Assembly (NCBI GenBank): GCA_900315895.1
Contig: ONAY01000011.1
Location: 1 to 64,000 of the forward strand
From: an uncultured Eubacteriales bacterium
Lineage (GTDB): Bacteria; Bacillota; Clostridia; Peptostreptococcales; Anaerovoracaceae
Length of the DNA stretch: 64,000 bases
Reading direction: 5' to 3'
The translations under genes and the position numbers were made by a program. A model generated the notes under the pieces. It searched no databases, was not told where the DNA came from, and worked only from the letters and a program-made list of their open reading frames with translations. This document shows, one piece after another, positions 37,398 through 47,246 of the stretch (positions are counted from its first letter, which is position 1; each line of letters begins with the position of its first letter).

Positions 37398-37963
37398 ATG
37401 AGCATAGATAAAATCACATCGACGATCCTGGCCGAAGCTGAGTCTGAAAAGGAAAGACTTCTGGCTGAAGCTAAGGAACAGTGTGACCAGATCATCAAGG
37501 AGGCCCGCGAAAAGGCTGAAGGGATCTCTCAGAACATGGTGAAGAAGGGCAACGAAGAGAAGGAAAAGATCATCGAAAGACGCCGCTCCGTTGCATCCAT
37601 CGACGCCAAGAAGATAATTCTGGAGAAGAAGCAGGAGATCCTTGATCAGTGCTTCACGGGAGCCATCGACAGGATAATCAATCTCCCCAGAGAAGAGTAC
37701 ATAGATTATCTTGTAAAGGTCGGAGTCAACTCCGAAATGTATGGCGGTCTGCTCACATTCAATCAGAAAGAACACGATTCCAGTACGGAGACTTTCCGTA
37801 TTCGGAGAGATTCGAACTGAACCCTGAGTCGGAGCCTATGACGGGCGGATTCTGGATCAGATACCGTCTGACATACGCCGACAACACCGTGGGAACGCAG
37901 ATCGATATGATCCGTCCCAAGATAGCGGGAGAGGTATCCAGGGAACTGTTCGGGGAGGAGTGA
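37398..37963 (+). pseudogene. ntpE: V-type ATPase subunit E gene with a frameshift
   Basis: The first frame runs from the ATG at 37398 through a typical E-subunit helix (ILAEAESEKERLLAEAKEQ) to YGGLLTFNQKEHDSS, then ends out of phase at 37820. A second frame, open across the junction, continues as YGDFPYSERFELNPE and GGFWIRYRLTYAD to the TGA at 37961-37963. This matches the conserved E-subunit C-terminus (GGFxxRYG ... RxELxxEVxxxLF). The switch is near 37780-37792 and equals a one-base loss in 566 bases (189 codons expected). No slippery heptamer is visible. Either a sequencing error or a real mutation in an otherwise intact operon. Confidence 0.85.
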
Positions 37964-37964
37964 C

Positions 37965-38888
37965 ATGGCAAGTGACTATATTTTCCCATGCGTCGTAGTA
38001 AGGTCCATGGAAACGGATCTTTTGACACATGAGGAGATCCTCAAACTTACTGAGCTCCGCACAGTGCAGGATATCATGAACGTCCTGGCTCTCCACGGTT
38101 ACGGAGACGGGACGGAACTGGAGAACCCCAGGGAATTCGAGGGGATACTTTCGGCGAACCTGGAAGCCACCTACAAGGAGGTCTACAGCGTCATCTCCGA
38201 CGAGAGCGAACTTAACTTCCTGAAATATCCCAACGATTACCACAATCTGAAGGTGCTTCTCAAGGCTGAGTTTCTTGGGACCGACGGGTCCGGCCTTCTC
38301 ATGGATTCAGGATCCATCCCAAAGGAAGAGATGGCTGAAATGGTCAGGAAGAGAGAATTCCTGGGCATGACAGTGGAGATGAGAGGCGCGGTGGAGGATG
38401 CCATCGAGCAGTTCGCCAGATCCCAGGATCCCCAGGAGATAGATATCCGCCTGGACAGAGCATGCTACAAGGATATGTATCAGGCTGCTGAGGAGTCCGG
38501 CAATGACTTTCTCAAGGGTTACGTCAGGATGCTGATCGATACTCTCAATGTCAACGCCTTCGTGAGACTCAAGGAAGTGGGTAAACCCGCAGCATTCTTC
38601 AAGAGAGTTTTCCTGGAGGGAGGCGATCTTGACGAGAGCGGAGTCGAGCGTGAAGCTTCCAACGTTCTTACCAAGGTAGGGCCAAAGGGCGTGGAGAAGT
38701 ACCTTGAGGACCAGAGGATGGACTACGTGAAGGATGCACTTTACGTGCCCTTCGGCATAGAGCCCATAGTCGGCTATCTCAGAGCAAAAGAGGCCGAGGT
38801 GAAAGACCTCAGGATGATCCTGACCGGCAAGGTGTCCGGAATGGATGGTGAGGCCATAAAAGAAAGGCTGAGGGAGACTTATGTATAA
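37965..38888 (+). CDS. ntpC: V-type ATPase subunit C (d-type, rotor-ring adaptor)
   Basis: 307 residues of the V-type C/AC39 family: DYIFPCVVVRSMETDLLTHEEI near the N-terminus, NLKVLLKAE, LDRACYKDM and GYLRAKEAEVKDLRMILTGK. It connects the central stalk to the K ring. It begins 1 base after the ntpE stop, with GGGGAGG as ribosome site, and overlaps ntpF by 8 bases. Confidence 0.93.
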   Translation: MASDYIFPCVVVRSMETDLLTHEEILKLTELRTVQDIMNVLALHGYGDGTELENPREFEGILSANLEATYKEVYSVISDESELNFLKYPNDYHNLKVLLKAEFLGTDGSGLLMDSGSIPKEEMAEMVRKREFLGMTVEMRGAVEDAIEQFARSQDPQEIDIRLDRACYKDMYQAAEESGNDFLKGYVRMLIDTLNVNAFVRLKEVGKPAAFFKRVFLEGGDLDESGVEREASNVLTKVGPKGVEKYLEDQRMDYVKDALYVPFGIEPIVGYLRAKEAEVKDLRMILTGKVSGMDGEAIKERLRETYV

Positions 38889-39204
38889 GATCGGAGTAAT
38901 TGGGGACAGAGAATCGGTCCTGGGCTTCAAAGCCGTGGGTCTGGATGTTTTCCCGACGGATGATCCCTCGGAAGCCAGAAAGATCCTAAAAAGGATAGCA
39001 AAGGAAGACTTCGCCATAATATATGTAACAGAGCAGATCTACCAGTACATGCTGGATGAAGTCGAAGAATACAACGACCAGAGACTTCCGGCGATAATAC
39101 CCATCCCCGGCAAGGAAGGAACTCTCGGCATCGGAATGACATCAGTCAAGAAGTCAGTGGAGAGAGCGGTCGGAGCAGATATACTCTTTGGAGGTGACAA
39201 TTAA
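38881..39204 (+). CDS. ntpF: V-type ATPase subunit F (central stalk)
   Basis: 107 residues with the F-subunit pattern [32 protein letters not shown] and IPIPGKEG. Part of the rotating stalk with subunit D. Overlaps ntpC by 8 bases and ntpA by 1 base (TAATG). Called NtpG in the E. hirae nomenclature. Confidence 0.93.
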   Translation: MYKIGVIGDRESVLGFKAVGLDVFPTDDPSEARKILKRIAKEDFAIIYVTEQIYQYMLDEVEEYNDQRLPAIIPIPGKEGTLGIGMTSVKKSVERAVGADILFGGDN

Positions 39205-41009
39205 TGAGCCAGGGAAAAGTGTTTAAGATTTCCGGCCCCCTCGTAGTTGCGTCGGGAATGGAAGAAGCGAACATGTATGACGTGGTCCGCGTGGGCGAGC
39301 AGGGCCTCATCGGCGAGATCATAGAGATGAGAGGCGACCGCGCTTCCATCCAGGTATATGAGGAGACTGCGGGCATCGGCCCCGGAGCACCTGTTGAATC
39401 CACAGGCGCGCCCCTTTCGGTGGAACTGGGACCCGGACTGATGGAGACCATTTATGACGGTATCCAGAGACCCCTCGAGGAGATGGTGAAGCAGGTAGGA
39501 CCCAATATCACCAGAGGTATCAAGGTACCGCCCCTTGACAGGGAGAAAAAATGGAAGTTCGTGCCTACAGTGAAGGTCGGTGACGAAGTTGAGTCCGGCG
39601 ATGTCATCGGTACGGTTGACGAGACCGTGCTGGTGGTCCACAAGATCATGGTGCCCTATGGGATCAAGGGTACGGTAGAGTGGATCGAAGAGGGCGAGTA
39701 CACCATCGAAGAAAAGGTGGCAGGCATCAGGCTCACCCAGGATCTCCCGGCGGAAAACATGAAAGCCGGAGACCTTAAAGAGCTCACCATGATGCAGAAA
39801 TGGCCTGTAAGACGCGGCAGACCCTACAAGGAGAAACTTACTCCCGATGTTCCGCTGATCACGGGACAGCGAGTGATAGACACCATGTTCCCCATTGCCA
39901 AGGGCGGAGTTGCAGCCGTACCCGGACCCTTCGGTTCCGGTAAGACGGTGGTTCAGCACCAGCTGGCAAAGTGGGCGGACGCAGACGTGGTCGTATACAT
40001 CGGATGCGGCGAGCGTGGAAACGAGATGACCGACGTACTCATGGAGTTCCCGGAACTGAAGGACCCCAGATCAGGAGAGTCCCTGATGAAGCGTACAGTG
40101 CTCATCGCCAACACCTCCGACATGCCGGTAGCTGCTCGTGAGGCTTCCGTATATACAGGTATCACCATAGCTGAATATTTCAGAGACATGGGCTACTCTG
40201 TAGCTCTCATGGCAGACTCCACATCCAGATGGGCAGAGGCCCTTCGTGAGATGTCCGGAAGACTTGAGGAAATGCCCGGTGAAGAGGGATATCCCGCATA
40301 CCTGGCCTCCCGTCTGGCACAGTTCTATGAGAGAGCAGGACGCACCATTTCAATCGGTAAGGAGGGACGCCCCGGGGCGCTGAGCGTAATCGGAGCCGTA
40401 TCCCCTCCGGGAGGAGATATTTCAGAGCCGGTATCCCAGGCGACCTTAAGGATTGTCAAGGTGTTCTGGTGTCTGGATTCATCACTGGCTTACGCCAGAC
40501 ACTTCCCGGCCATCAACTGGCTTCAGTCATACTCACTTTATGTAGATAAGCTTGAGAGATGGTACAACGAAAACGTTGCAGCAGACTTCCCGAAGATGAG
40601 GGCCAAGACCCTTCACCTTCTTCAGGAAGAGGCCGAACTCAACGAGATCGTACAGCTGGTAGGTGTGGACTCCCTGTCTTTTGAGGACAGAATGAAACTT
40701 GAAGTCTGCAAGTCCATAAGGGAGGACTACCTCCACCAGAACGCTTTCCACGAGGTGGACACCTACAGCTCCATGAACAAGCAGTACAAGCTTCTGAAGC
40801 TGATCCTCAACTATTACGATCTCTGCCAGGAAGCTATCAAGAAGGGCGCATCCTTCCAGAAGCTGGTAGTCCTTCCTGAGAGAGAGGACATCGGAAGATT
40901 CAAGTACATCGAAGAGGACAAGGTCGACGCTTCCTATGATGAGCTCATGGGAAGGATCACAGAGGACATAAGAGAGCTTACACAGAAGGAGGCAGAAGAG
41001 GATGATTAA
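39204..41009 (+). CDS. ntpA: V-type ATPase catalytic subunit A
   Basis: 601 residues. Walker A GPFGSGKT (241-248), catalytic Glu in GCGERGNEM, Walker [19 protein letters not shown], and the bulge domain (about residues 110-200) that separates A subunits from F-type beta. It hydrolyses or makes ATP. Overlaps ntpB by 8 bases. Confidence 0.97.
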   Translation: MSQGKVFKISGPLVVASGMEEANMYDVVRVGEQGLIGEIIEMRGDRASIQVYEETAGIGPGAPVESTGAPLSVELGPGLMETIYDGIQRPLEEMVKQVGPNITRGIKVPPLDREKKWKFVPTVKVGDEVESGDVIGTVDETVLVVHKIMVPYGIKGTVEWIEEGEYTIEEKVAGIRLTQDLPAENMKAGDLKELTMMQKWPVRRGRPYKEKLTPDVPLITGQRVIDTMFPIAKGGVAAVPGPFGSGKTVVQHQLAKWADADVVVYIGCGERGNEMTDVLMEFPELKDPRSGESLMKRTVLIANTSDMPVAAREASVYTGITIAEYFRDMGYSVALMADSTSRWAEALREMSGRLEEMPGEEGYPAYLASRLAQFYERAGRTISIGKEGRPGALSVIGAVSPPGGDISEPVSQATLRIVKVFWCLDSSLAYARHFPAINWLQSYSLYVDKLERWYNENVAADFPKMRAKTLHLLQEEAELNEIVQLVGVDSLSFEDRMKLEVCKSIREDYLHQNAFHEVDTYSSMNKQYKLLKLILNYYDLCQEAIKKGASFQKLVVLPEREDIGRFKYIEEDKVDASYDELMGRITEDIRELTQKEAEEDD

Positions 41010-42390
41010 AGAATACAGAACGATCAGTGAAGTCGTAGGACCTCTGATGCTGGTCCGTGACGTGGAAGACGTCACATACGACGAGCTGGGAGAGATACTT
41101 CTTCCCTCCGGAGAAGTCAGGCTCTGCAAGGTGCTTGAGATAGACGGACATAACGCTCTGGTCCAGCTCTTCGAAGCGTCCACCGGAATCAACCTTAAGG
41201 AATCAACTGTAAGGTTCCTGGGTCACGGTACGGAGCTTGCCGTATCAAAGGACATGCTCGGAAGAGTATTCGACGGAATGGGAAGACCCACAGACGGCGG
41301 TCCGGATATCATTCCGGAAAAGATGCTTGATATCAACGGACTTCCCATGAACCCGGCAGCCCGTGACTATCCTGCAGAATTCATTCAGACAGGCGTATCC
41401 GCCATCGATGGACTGAACACTCTGGTAAGAGGCCAGAAGCTTCCCATCTTCTCCGCATCCGGACTTCCCCATGCGGAGCTGGCGGCACAGATAGCCAGAC
41501 AGGCTAAGGTAATAGGTGCCGACGCAGGCAATTTCGCTGTAGTTTTCGCAGCCATAGGTATCACCTATGAAGAGGCTGAATTCTTCGCCAGCGACTTCAG
41601 ACGCACAGGGGCCATCGACAGAACGGTAATGTTCATGAACCTGGCCAATGACCCTGCGGTAGAGCGTATCGCGACGCCCAGAATGGCCCTTACGGCCGCT
41701 GAGTATCTGGCATTCGACCTGGGCATGCACGTTCTGGTAATCATGACGGATATCACCAACTATGCAGAGGCTCTTCGTGAGGTATCCGCTGCTAAGAAGG
41801 AGGTACCCGGAAGAAGAGGATATCCCGGATATCTTTACACCGACCTTGCGACCCTCTATGAGAGAGCGGGAAGGAAGAAGGGAAGCGCAGGATCCATCAC
41901 CATGATCCCGATCCTGACCATGCCTGAAGAGGATAAGACCCACCCGATCCCGGACCTTACCGGATACATCACTGAGGGTCAGATAATCCTCTCCCGTGAC
42001 CTTTACCGTAAAGCCATCCAGCCGCCCATCGACGTGCTGCCTTCGCTTTCCAGGTTAAAGGACAAGGGAATCGGCAAGGGCAAGACCCGTGAAGATCACG
42101 CAGATACCATGAACCAGCTCTTTGCGGCATATGCCAAGGGAAAGGAAAACCTGGAACTGGTGGCGATCCTCGGAGAATCCGCCCTTTCAGAGATCGACCT
42201 TAAATATGCAGAATTCTCCCAGGAATTCGAAAGAAGATACGTATCTCAGGGTTACGAGACAGACAGGTCCATCGAAGAGACGCTGAATCTGGGCTGGGAT
42301 CTTTTGAGGATACTTCCCAGATCCGAACTTAAGCGTATCAAGGACCAGTATCTGGATCAGTATTACGGAGAAAAAACTGACGCTGAGTAA
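41002..42390 (+). CDS. ntpB: V-type ATPase subunit B (non-catalytic)
   Basis: 462 residues with [37 protein letters not shown] in place of Walker [21 protein letters not shown] and [20 protein letters not shown]. The missing P-loop lysine is normal for the regulatory B subunit. Alternates with A in the head. Confidence 0.97.
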   Translation: MIKEYRTISEVVGPLMLVRDVEDVTYDELGEILLPSGEVRLCKVLEIDGHNALVQLFEASTGINLKESTVRFLGHGTELAVSKDMLGRVFDGMGRPTDGGPDIIPEKMLDINGLPMNPAARDYPAEFIQTGVSAIDGLNTLVRGQKLPIFSASGLPHAELAAQIARQAKVIGADAGNFAVVFAAIGITYEEAEFFASDFRRTGAIDRTVMFMNLANDPAVERIATPRMALTAAEYLAFDLGMHVLVIMTDITNYAEALREVSAAKKEVPGRRGYPGYLYTDLATLYERAGRKKGSAGSITMIPILTMPEEDKTHPIPDLTGYITEGQIILSRDLYRKAIQPPIDVLPSLSRLKDKGIGKGKTREDHADTMNQLFAAYAKGKENLELVAILGESALSEIDLKYAEFSQEFERRYVSQGYETDRSIEETLNLGWDLLRILPRSELKRIKDQYLDQYYGEKTDAE

Positions 42391-42404
42391 GCGGAGGAGG
42401 CAAC

Positions 42405-43169
42405 ATGGAAAGATTAAATGTCAATCCAACCAGAATGATGCTCTCTACGCTGAAGAAGCGTTTGGCCACATCCGTCAGAGGACACAAGCTCCTCAAGGAT
42501 AAACGTGACGAGCTCATGAAGGAGTTCCTGGAACTGGCAAGACAGAACAAGGAGCTCAGGGACGAGGTGGAGAAACAGCTCATGTCGGTCTACGGCAGCT
42601 TTTCCATCGCATCCGCAGTCATGAGCAAGGAAAACCTTGAAGAGGCTCTGATGTATCCCAAGCAGGGCGTAGAACTTGAAGTAGGCAATCAGAACGTCAT
42701 GAGCGTCAACGTGCCGGTGTTCAAGTTCAAGACCACAGCGGAGGATCCCACGGATATCTATCCCTATGGATATGCGGATACCTCCGGAGAACTGGACCTG
42801 GCTCTGGATGATCTGTCCGGGATCTTCCCCCTGATGCTGCAGCTTGCGGCCAAGGAGAAGGAAGCCCAGATGCTGGCTGCGGAGCTGGAGCGTACCAGAA
42901 GAAGGGTAAACGCCCTGGAGTACGTGAAGATCCCTCAGCTGGAGATGACCATCAGATACATCAGGATGAAGCTTGATGAAAATGAGAGAGGCAACCAGAC
43001 CCGACTCATGAAGGTCAAGGATATGATCCTCAATGAAGCCATCAAAGAGAGACGTGACCGTTACGAAAAGGCGTACAGCGAGAGCGTCAGCCCCGGCGAG
43101 AAGGCCAGGGCAAAGAGAGAGGCTGCGGAATTTGAGACCAGCAGCAAAAGACCTGCAGGCGGCAACTGA
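42405..43169 (+). CDS. ntpD: V-type ATPase subunit D (central stalk)
   Basis: 254 residues. [39 protein letters not shown] is the conserved N-terminal coiled coil; [21 protein letters not shown] is the C-terminal one. It rotates inside the A3B3 head. The C-terminal tail beyond residue 210 is longer than usual and strongly charged. Last gene of the operon, Shine-Dalgarno GGAGG. Confidence 0.94.
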   Translation: MERLNVNPTRMMLSTLKKRLATSVRGHKLLKDKRDELMKEFLELARQNKELRDEVEKQLMSVYGSFSIASAVMSKENLEEALMYPKQGVELEVGNQNVMSVNVPVFKFKTTAEDPTDIYPYGYADTSGELDLALDDLSGIFPLMLQLAAKEKEAQMLAAELERTRRRVNALEYVKIPQLEMTIRYIRMKLDENERGNQTRLMKVKDMILNEAIKERRDRYEKAYSESVSPGEKARAKREAAEFETSSKRPAGGN

Positions 43170-43205
43170 TGCGGCTTGAAGGGAGAGCAAAAAATATAAG
43201 TACTT

Positions 43206-43245
43206 CATGGAGGTGGGGGATCACTCACCTCCATTGAGTTTTTTA
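43206..43245 (+). terminator. Terminator of the V-ATPase operon
   Basis: ATGGAGGTG / CACCTCCAT stem, 10-base loop, then TGAGTTTTTT. Confidence 0.8.
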
Positions 43246-43259
43246 CGAGAGATCTGATC

Positions 43260-44612
43260 ATGGAAAAAGGAAAGGTAGTAAAACTTCATATTGAGGATAT
43301 GAGCTCCGAGGGGAGCGGCATAGGCAGGTCCGATGGACAGGTGGTGTTCGTGGAGAACTGCGTAAAAGGCGACACCGTAAAGGCCAGGATCACGAAGGCC
43401 AAGAAGAACTATGCCCTGGCGGAGTGCCTGGAGATAGTAGAGCCATCAGGATCGAGGATCCATGGTTTTTGCCCCTACGCTAAAGAGTGCGGAGGTTGCC
43501 CCTTAGGAGATATGGAATATGAGGCTCAGCTTGAGATCAAGGAAGGCTGGGTCAGAGACAAACTGGAGAGGATAGGGGGCCTTCAGGCGCCGGTGGTGAG
43601 ACCCATCATCGGAATGGAGGAACCCTTCAGATACAGAAATAAGGCTGAATTCAAGGTGGGACCCATGGGGGAGGTGGGATTTTTTGCGCGGAAGTCCCAC
43701 AGAGTCATAGACTGCCCCGACTGCAGGATCCAGAGGCAGGAGATCATGGGCGTGGCAGATGGACTTAGACAGTACCTGGCTGAATTCGGCAATGGTGCAG
43801 GGATCAAGGGCATGACGGTCAAGATGTCCTTCGGAACAGGGGAGATGATGGCTATTCTGGAGGCCAGATCCGATGACGTACCCTATCTGGAAGAGCTCTG
43901 CGGGTACATGAATGAAGGCTCGGGATACAATCTGGAGAGCATATTCATAAATGAGGAATTGGTGGCCGGAAGATCGGTAATAAGCGATGAGATGGAGGGG
44001 CTCAAATTCGAGATCTCCAGGGATTCTTTTTACCAGGTGAACCCTGCACAGACCGCAAAACTTTACGGGAAAGCCGTGGAATATGCGGATGTGAAGGAGG
44101 GGCATACCGTTCTGGATCTCTACTGCGGAGTGGGTACCATAGGCTTGTTTGCGGCGAGGACCGTGGGGAACGACGGACTGGTACTGGGCATCGAGACAGT
44201 GAAACAAGCGGTGCTGGACGCTAACCGCAATTCGGTGATAAACGGCATAGTATGCACCAGATATATCCAGGGAAAAGCCGAGGAGGAGCTTCCGGCGGTA
44301 CTGGGCATCAGGCCCAAAATGGGTTATGATGGGGAAAACAGACTGGTGGAAAAGGAGCCTGTGATCAGGATCAGCCATGCAGATGTGGCCTTTGTGGACC
44401 CTCCCCGGGCCGGATGTGAGGAGACACTGCTGGAGGCAGTAGCAGAAGCCGGACCGGACAGGATCGTCTACGTTTCATGCGATCCTGCAACCCTTGCAAG
44501 AGATGTGAAGTATCTGGAGGAGAGGGGATATTGCTTTGTGGAGGCCCAGCCCGTGGACATGTTCTGTCATACAGGGCATGTGGAAACGGTTGTATTGATG
44601 ACGCGAGTTTAA
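43260..44612 (+). CDS. rlmD: 23S rRNA m5U methyltransferase, RlmD/RumA type
   Basis: 450 residues. N-terminal TRAM domain, then a [4Fe-4S] motif CPYAKECGGCPLGDM with a further Cys in CPDC, the SAM site VLDLYCGVGTIGLFAA, and the catalytic YVSCDPATLARDV near residue 408. It methylates a uridine of 23S rRNA. There is no good Shine-Dalgarno directly ahead, so the start is taken at the first ATG before the TRAM domain. Its 3' end (HVETVVLMTRV, 44577-44612) is repeated in degenerate form several times downstream, which marks it as a probable attachment site. Confidence 0.9.
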   Translation: MEKGKVVKLHIEDMSSEGSGIGRSDGQVVFVENCVKGDTVKARITKAKKNYALAECLEIVEPSGSRIHGFCPYAKECGGCPLGDMEYEAQLEIKEGWVRDKLERIGGLQAPVVRPIIGMEEPFRYRNKAEFKVGPMGEVGFFARKSHRVIDCPDCRIQRQEIMGVADGLRQYLAEFGNGAGIKGMTVKMSFGTGEMMAILEARSDDVPYLEELCGYMNEGSGYNLESIFINEELVAGRSVISDEMEGLKFEISRDSFYQVNPAQTAKLYGKAVEYADVKEGHTVLDLYCGVGTIGLFAARTVGNDGLVLGIETVKQAVLDANRNSVINGIVCTRYIQGKAEEELPAVLGIRPKMGYDGENRLVEKEPVIRISHADVAFVDPPRAGCEETLLEAVAEAGPDRIVYVSCDPATLARDVKYLEERGYCFVEAQPVDMFCHTGHVETVVLMTRV

Positions 44613-44628
44613 TATGTAATTAATCAGA

Positions 44629-44638
44629 GTGGAAACGG
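44629..44638 (+). repeat. Short direct repeat of the rlmD 3' end
   Basis: GTGGAAACGG, identical to 44580-44589 inside the last rlmD codons. Too short alone, but consistent with the longer relics downstream. Confidence 0.35.
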
Positions 44639-44650
44639 AGGGTTTGTGCA

Positions 44651-45046
44651 ATGGGTGTTTTAAGAAGTAAAAAACAACCGGAATTGACAGAAGCGCAAAA
44701 GAAAATCAACAAGCTATGGGAAATGTATGATTCGGGGAAACTTGCGGAGACAGATTACAGCACATTTGTTTTGTGTGAATATGAGAGCGGTGTAAACGGC
44801 GAAGGACACAGCGGATGGTTTTTCAATATAGAAAACACAGAAGGAAAAGAAGCAATCAACAAAATCCTTTATGCTTTGGAAGAAGTATTGCCAACCCATT
44901 TGTATGACAATCTCAATAAAGCATTTCGTTCATACGGCACGGAAGACGAAGAAGACGTTTGTGACTCGGCAGATAATTACTTCTATGAACATGAACAAGT
45001 AATACTCGAGTATTTGCAAGGAGTCGCAAATCGCCTTGATTTATAA
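44651..45046 (+). CDS. DUF4375-like cargo protein
   Basis: 131 residues. CEYESGVNGEGHSGWFFNIE fits the EVNNGGFxQWFxN-like core of DUF4375 (DMP19-type) proteins, small soluble proteins of unknown function often found among immunity or mobile-region genes. No signal peptide. Shine-Dalgarno CGGAGGG. It is AT-richer than rlmD and is the first gene after it, followed by a segment with rlmD 3'-end relics. Confidence 0.6.
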   Translation: MGVLRSKKQPELTEAQKKINKLWEMYDSGKLAETDYSTFVLCEYESGVNGEGHSGWFFNIENTEGKEAINKILYALEEVLPTHLYDNLNKAFRSYGTEDEEDVCDSADNYFYEHEQVILEYLQGVANRLDL

Positions 45047-45054
45047 TCTGTAAT

Positions 45055-45074
45055 ATCAACGCCGTTGCCTCGAC
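45055..45074 (-). repeat. Inverted rlmD 3'-end relic
   Basis: The minus strand reads GTCGAGGCAACGGCGTTGAT (V-E-A-T-A-L-I), 18 of 20 bases identical to the relic at 45895-45914. Confidence 0.6.
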
Positions 45075-45139
45075 CATTTTGGAAAGTGGAAACTTCTCCA
45101 CGAGGATGGACGAGCAATCAGCGTAAATAGACACCGTTC

Positions 45140-45200
45140 TATTCACGCTATTGTCCCAAGGCACGTGGAGACAGTTACGTTGATCACTCGAGCCGGGTAG
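45140..45200 (+). repeat. rlmD 3'-end relic B
   Basis: Bases 45162-45200 translate as HVETVTLITRAG and stop, matching the native HVETVVLMTRV end of rlmD. Bases 45140-45172 match 45926-45958 at 32 of 33 positions. No start codon or frame upstream: a 3' fragment only. Confidence 0.8.
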
Positions 45201-45238
45201 AGTGTACAGAATTGGTAATTGTGTATGGAGAGCAGACA

Positions 45239-45811
45239 ATGAAATGCGTTCCGGATTATTTAGAAAAGTATGCTTATGATATAAGCACCAAAAAAGATAA
45301 AGTCACTTTCAAGTTAAAGTGTACTTGTGGCTGCCAATCTTTTGACGTATTAAAAAATCATTATACAGCCGAAGAAGAACGATTGGTCTTCGAATATGAA
45401 AAGAGTTTGCCAAGAACAGGGTGGCATTCAATATACTGTGGTATAGACGCAAATGGAAACCAATATAGCTATATCAAGATTCTCGGCTTATTCAAAAAAT
45501 ATGTGAAGTACCCAAAAGCGCCATACTTTGTGGGGATCGAAGTGATAAAGGCTATCTGTAAAAATTGTAAAAATGAGATCATTGTTTTTGACAACAGATT
45601 ACACGGTCTCTCATCCATCTCTGATATATCAGAAGAAGAACGAAACTATCTTCCCCATTTTGACATAGGAGACGGTAAATCGGGAAAAGTTGTCATGGTA
45701 TTGGAACAAGACGGAAACGAAGAAAATGAACCGCAACTGTTTACCGGAATCCAAATTTACATTGATGCGGGTAATAAAAGAAGGTTGTTCTATGGTCAGG
45801 AGACAGATTAA
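45239..45811 (+). CDS. Hypothetical cargo protein with possible zinc-binding cysteines
   Basis: 190 residues from the ATG at 45239 with GGAGAG upstream; a TTG at 45212 is in frame but lacks a ribosome site. CTCGCQ (about residue 27) and CKNCK (about residue 105) could form a four-cysteine metal site. The rest is mixed alpha/beta without membrane segments. I do not recognise the family. It is strongly AT-rich, unlike rlmD, and is flanked on both sides by rlmD 3'-end relics. Confidence 0.6.
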   Translation: MKCVPDYLEKYAYDISTKKDKVTFKLKCTCGCQSFDVLKNHYTAEEERLVFEYEKSLPRTGWHSIYCGIDANGNQYSYIKILGLFKKYVKYPKAPYFVGIEVIKAICKNCKNEIIVFDNRLHGLSSISDISEEERNYLPHFDIGDGKSGKVVMVLEQDGNEENEPQLFTGIQIYIDAGNKRRLFYGQETD

Positions 45812-45876
45812 AACTTTTAAAACCATTGTTTTTCCTCATATTGAGACTTAATACTAACTAATATGTGATCAACGGC

Positions 45877-45921
45877 ATGTTCTTTACGAGGCGGGTCGAG
45901 ACAACAGCGTTGATAACGGCA
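45877..45921 (+). repeat. rlmD 3'-end relic D
   Basis: Bases 45877-45918 translate as MFFTRRVETTALIT, comparable to the native DMFCHTGHVETVVLMT. It lies directly before relic C. Confidence 0.65.
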
Positions 45922-45925
45922 TTTT

Positions 45926-45983
45926 TATTCACGATATTGTCCCAAGGCACGTGGAGACGATTGCGTTGATGACAAAGAAATAA
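45926..45983 (+). repeat. rlmD 3'-end relic C
   Basis: Bases 45948-45983 translate as HVETIALMTKK and stop; the upstream part repeats relic B at 32 of 33 bases. Confidence 0.8.
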
Positions 45984-46009
45984 TCAAATCGAAATTTGTA
46001 GAGGTGAGC

Positions 46010-46534
46010 ATGATGTTGGAATTACTGAAAGCGAGATTTTTAGAACACAAGGAACTTCATCAGGATTTGGAATGGTTTGAGGTAGAGCGTAGGCTGCACG
46101 AGGCTCCCACCGCCATCGCGGTCCTGCAAAAGATGGAGGAAAGCGGCGGTGAGCCGGACACCATCGGCTATGACGACAAAACGGGAAAGCTTATTTTCTG
46201 TGACTGCGCAAAGGAGTCCCCTTCCGGGCGTAGAAGCCTGTGCTATGACGAAAAAGCTTTGCAAGGGCGCACTAAAAACCCGCCTTCAGGTAGCGCAGAA
46301 CAGAAGGCGAAAGAGATCGGCGTTTCGATGATGACAGAGGAGCTTTATCGTAGATTGCAAAGTCTCGGCTCATTTGATCTGAAAACGTCAAGCTGGATCG
46401 CTACGCCGGATGATATCCGCAGTAAGGGCGGGGCGCTGTTCTGCGAACGGCGCTATGATACCGTGTTCACTTTTCACAACGGCGCGGATTCCTACTATTC
46501 TGTGCGCGGTTTCAGAGGATATATTCTTATTTGA
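46010..46534 (+). CDS. DUF4256-family protein
   Basis: 174 residues from the ATG at 46010, with AGAGG before it. LLKARFLEHKELHQDLEWFEVERRL, SGGEPDTIGYDDKTGKLIFCDCAKESPSGRRSLCYDEKAL and GGALFCERRYDTVFTFHNGADSYYSVRGFRG are the conserved blocks of DUF4256, a soluble family of unknown function. GC content returns to near chromosomal values, so it has a different origin from the two cargo genes before it. It follows relic C directly. Confidence 0.85.
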   Translation: MMLELLKARFLEHKELHQDLEWFEVERRLHEAPTAIAVLQKMEESGGEPDTIGYDDKTGKLIFCDCAKESPSGRRSLCYDEKALQGRTKNPPSGSAEQKAKEIGVSMMTEELYRRLQSLGSFDLKTSSWIATPDDIRSKGGALFCERRYDTVFTFHNGADSYYSVRGFRGYILI

Positions 46535-46659
46535 GTACGGACTCAATAGTAAAATCGCTGCGGTTTCATGGACTGTAGAATTGACTACTTCCGGGTTTCC
46601 GATCCGGAAATCGTTTTGTACAAAGGAAGATAGATCCCGAGGCGGGGGAGGTATTATGG

Positions 46660-47139
46660 ATGAGAGTGGGAAAGAAGAAAGTTTTAAAAGTCATAATTTG
46701 CATATTGTTGCTTTTCGTTGTGATCAACGCATGCTGGTATGTCTGGCGCATGGTGAAATACGAGCCTTTCACGAAGGGGATGGAAAAGTCTGAAATTCCT
46801 GAATTTTTGGTACCGCGATATTATTCTATGGATGCCGATGGCTACGACTATAGTGTAAAATATCCGGACTACCTTTCATTTACAGGAAATCTCTGCGTGG
46901 GATTGCCTACAACTGATGAGAATGTTTTCACGGATTTTCTCATCATATGGCCGAAACTGTTTGGCGAGTACGAGTATGGTGTATCACTCAATGCAGAGGG
47001 TGAGACTTATCAGATCTATATCAACTCGGATGGCAGTCCCGTTGATCCCCGGTACAGCGAAATTGTGAATGAATATAAAGATACCATAGATGACCTGCTC
47101 TCAAGAGCAAAAGAAATGTGGGATATTGATCGGTCTTGA
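46660..47139 (+). CDS. Membrane-anchored hypothetical protein
   Basis: 159 residues. One N-terminal membrane segment (VLKVIICILLLFVVINACWYVW, residues 8-29) after a basic start, then an extracytoplasmic domain rich in Tyr and Asp (YYSMDADGYDYSVKYPDYLSF). No lipobox. Shine-Dalgarno GGGGGAGG. Family not recognised. Its stop codon lies within the first of two TTGACGCAACC repeats. Bases 46535-46659 hold only a TTCCGG/CCGGAA hairpin near 46590. Confidence 0.6.
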   Translation: MRVGKKKVLKVIICILLLFVVINACWYVWRMVKYEPFTKGMEKSEIPEFLVPRYYSMDADGYDYSVKYPDYLSFTGNLCVGLPTTDENVFTDFLIIWPKLFGEYEYGVSLNAEGETYQIYINSDGSPVDPRYSEIVNEYKDTIDDLLSRAKEMWDIDRS

Positions 47140-47146
47140 CGCAACC
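47136..47146 (+). repeat. Direct repeat TTGACGCAACC (second copy 47194-47204)
   Basis: Two exact 11-base copies 58 bases apart ahead of the ABC operon. The reverse complement GGTTGCGTCAA is loosely similar to the ATTGCGTTGAT core of the rlmD relics. It could be an operator pair or another worn relic. Confidence 0.5.
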
Positions 47147-47246
47147 AAACTTTACAAAACACCAATAATTCTGTAATGTGTGGTTGGTAGATATTGACGC
47201 AACCGCAGACTACAATATTCGTATAAATCAAATTTTGGAGGTTGCC

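Noticed and set aside
37770..37820. Programmed -1 frameshift in ntpE
   Set aside because: No X XXY YYZ slippery heptamer and no stimulating hairpin are visible near the switch; V-ATPase E subunits are not known to use recoding.
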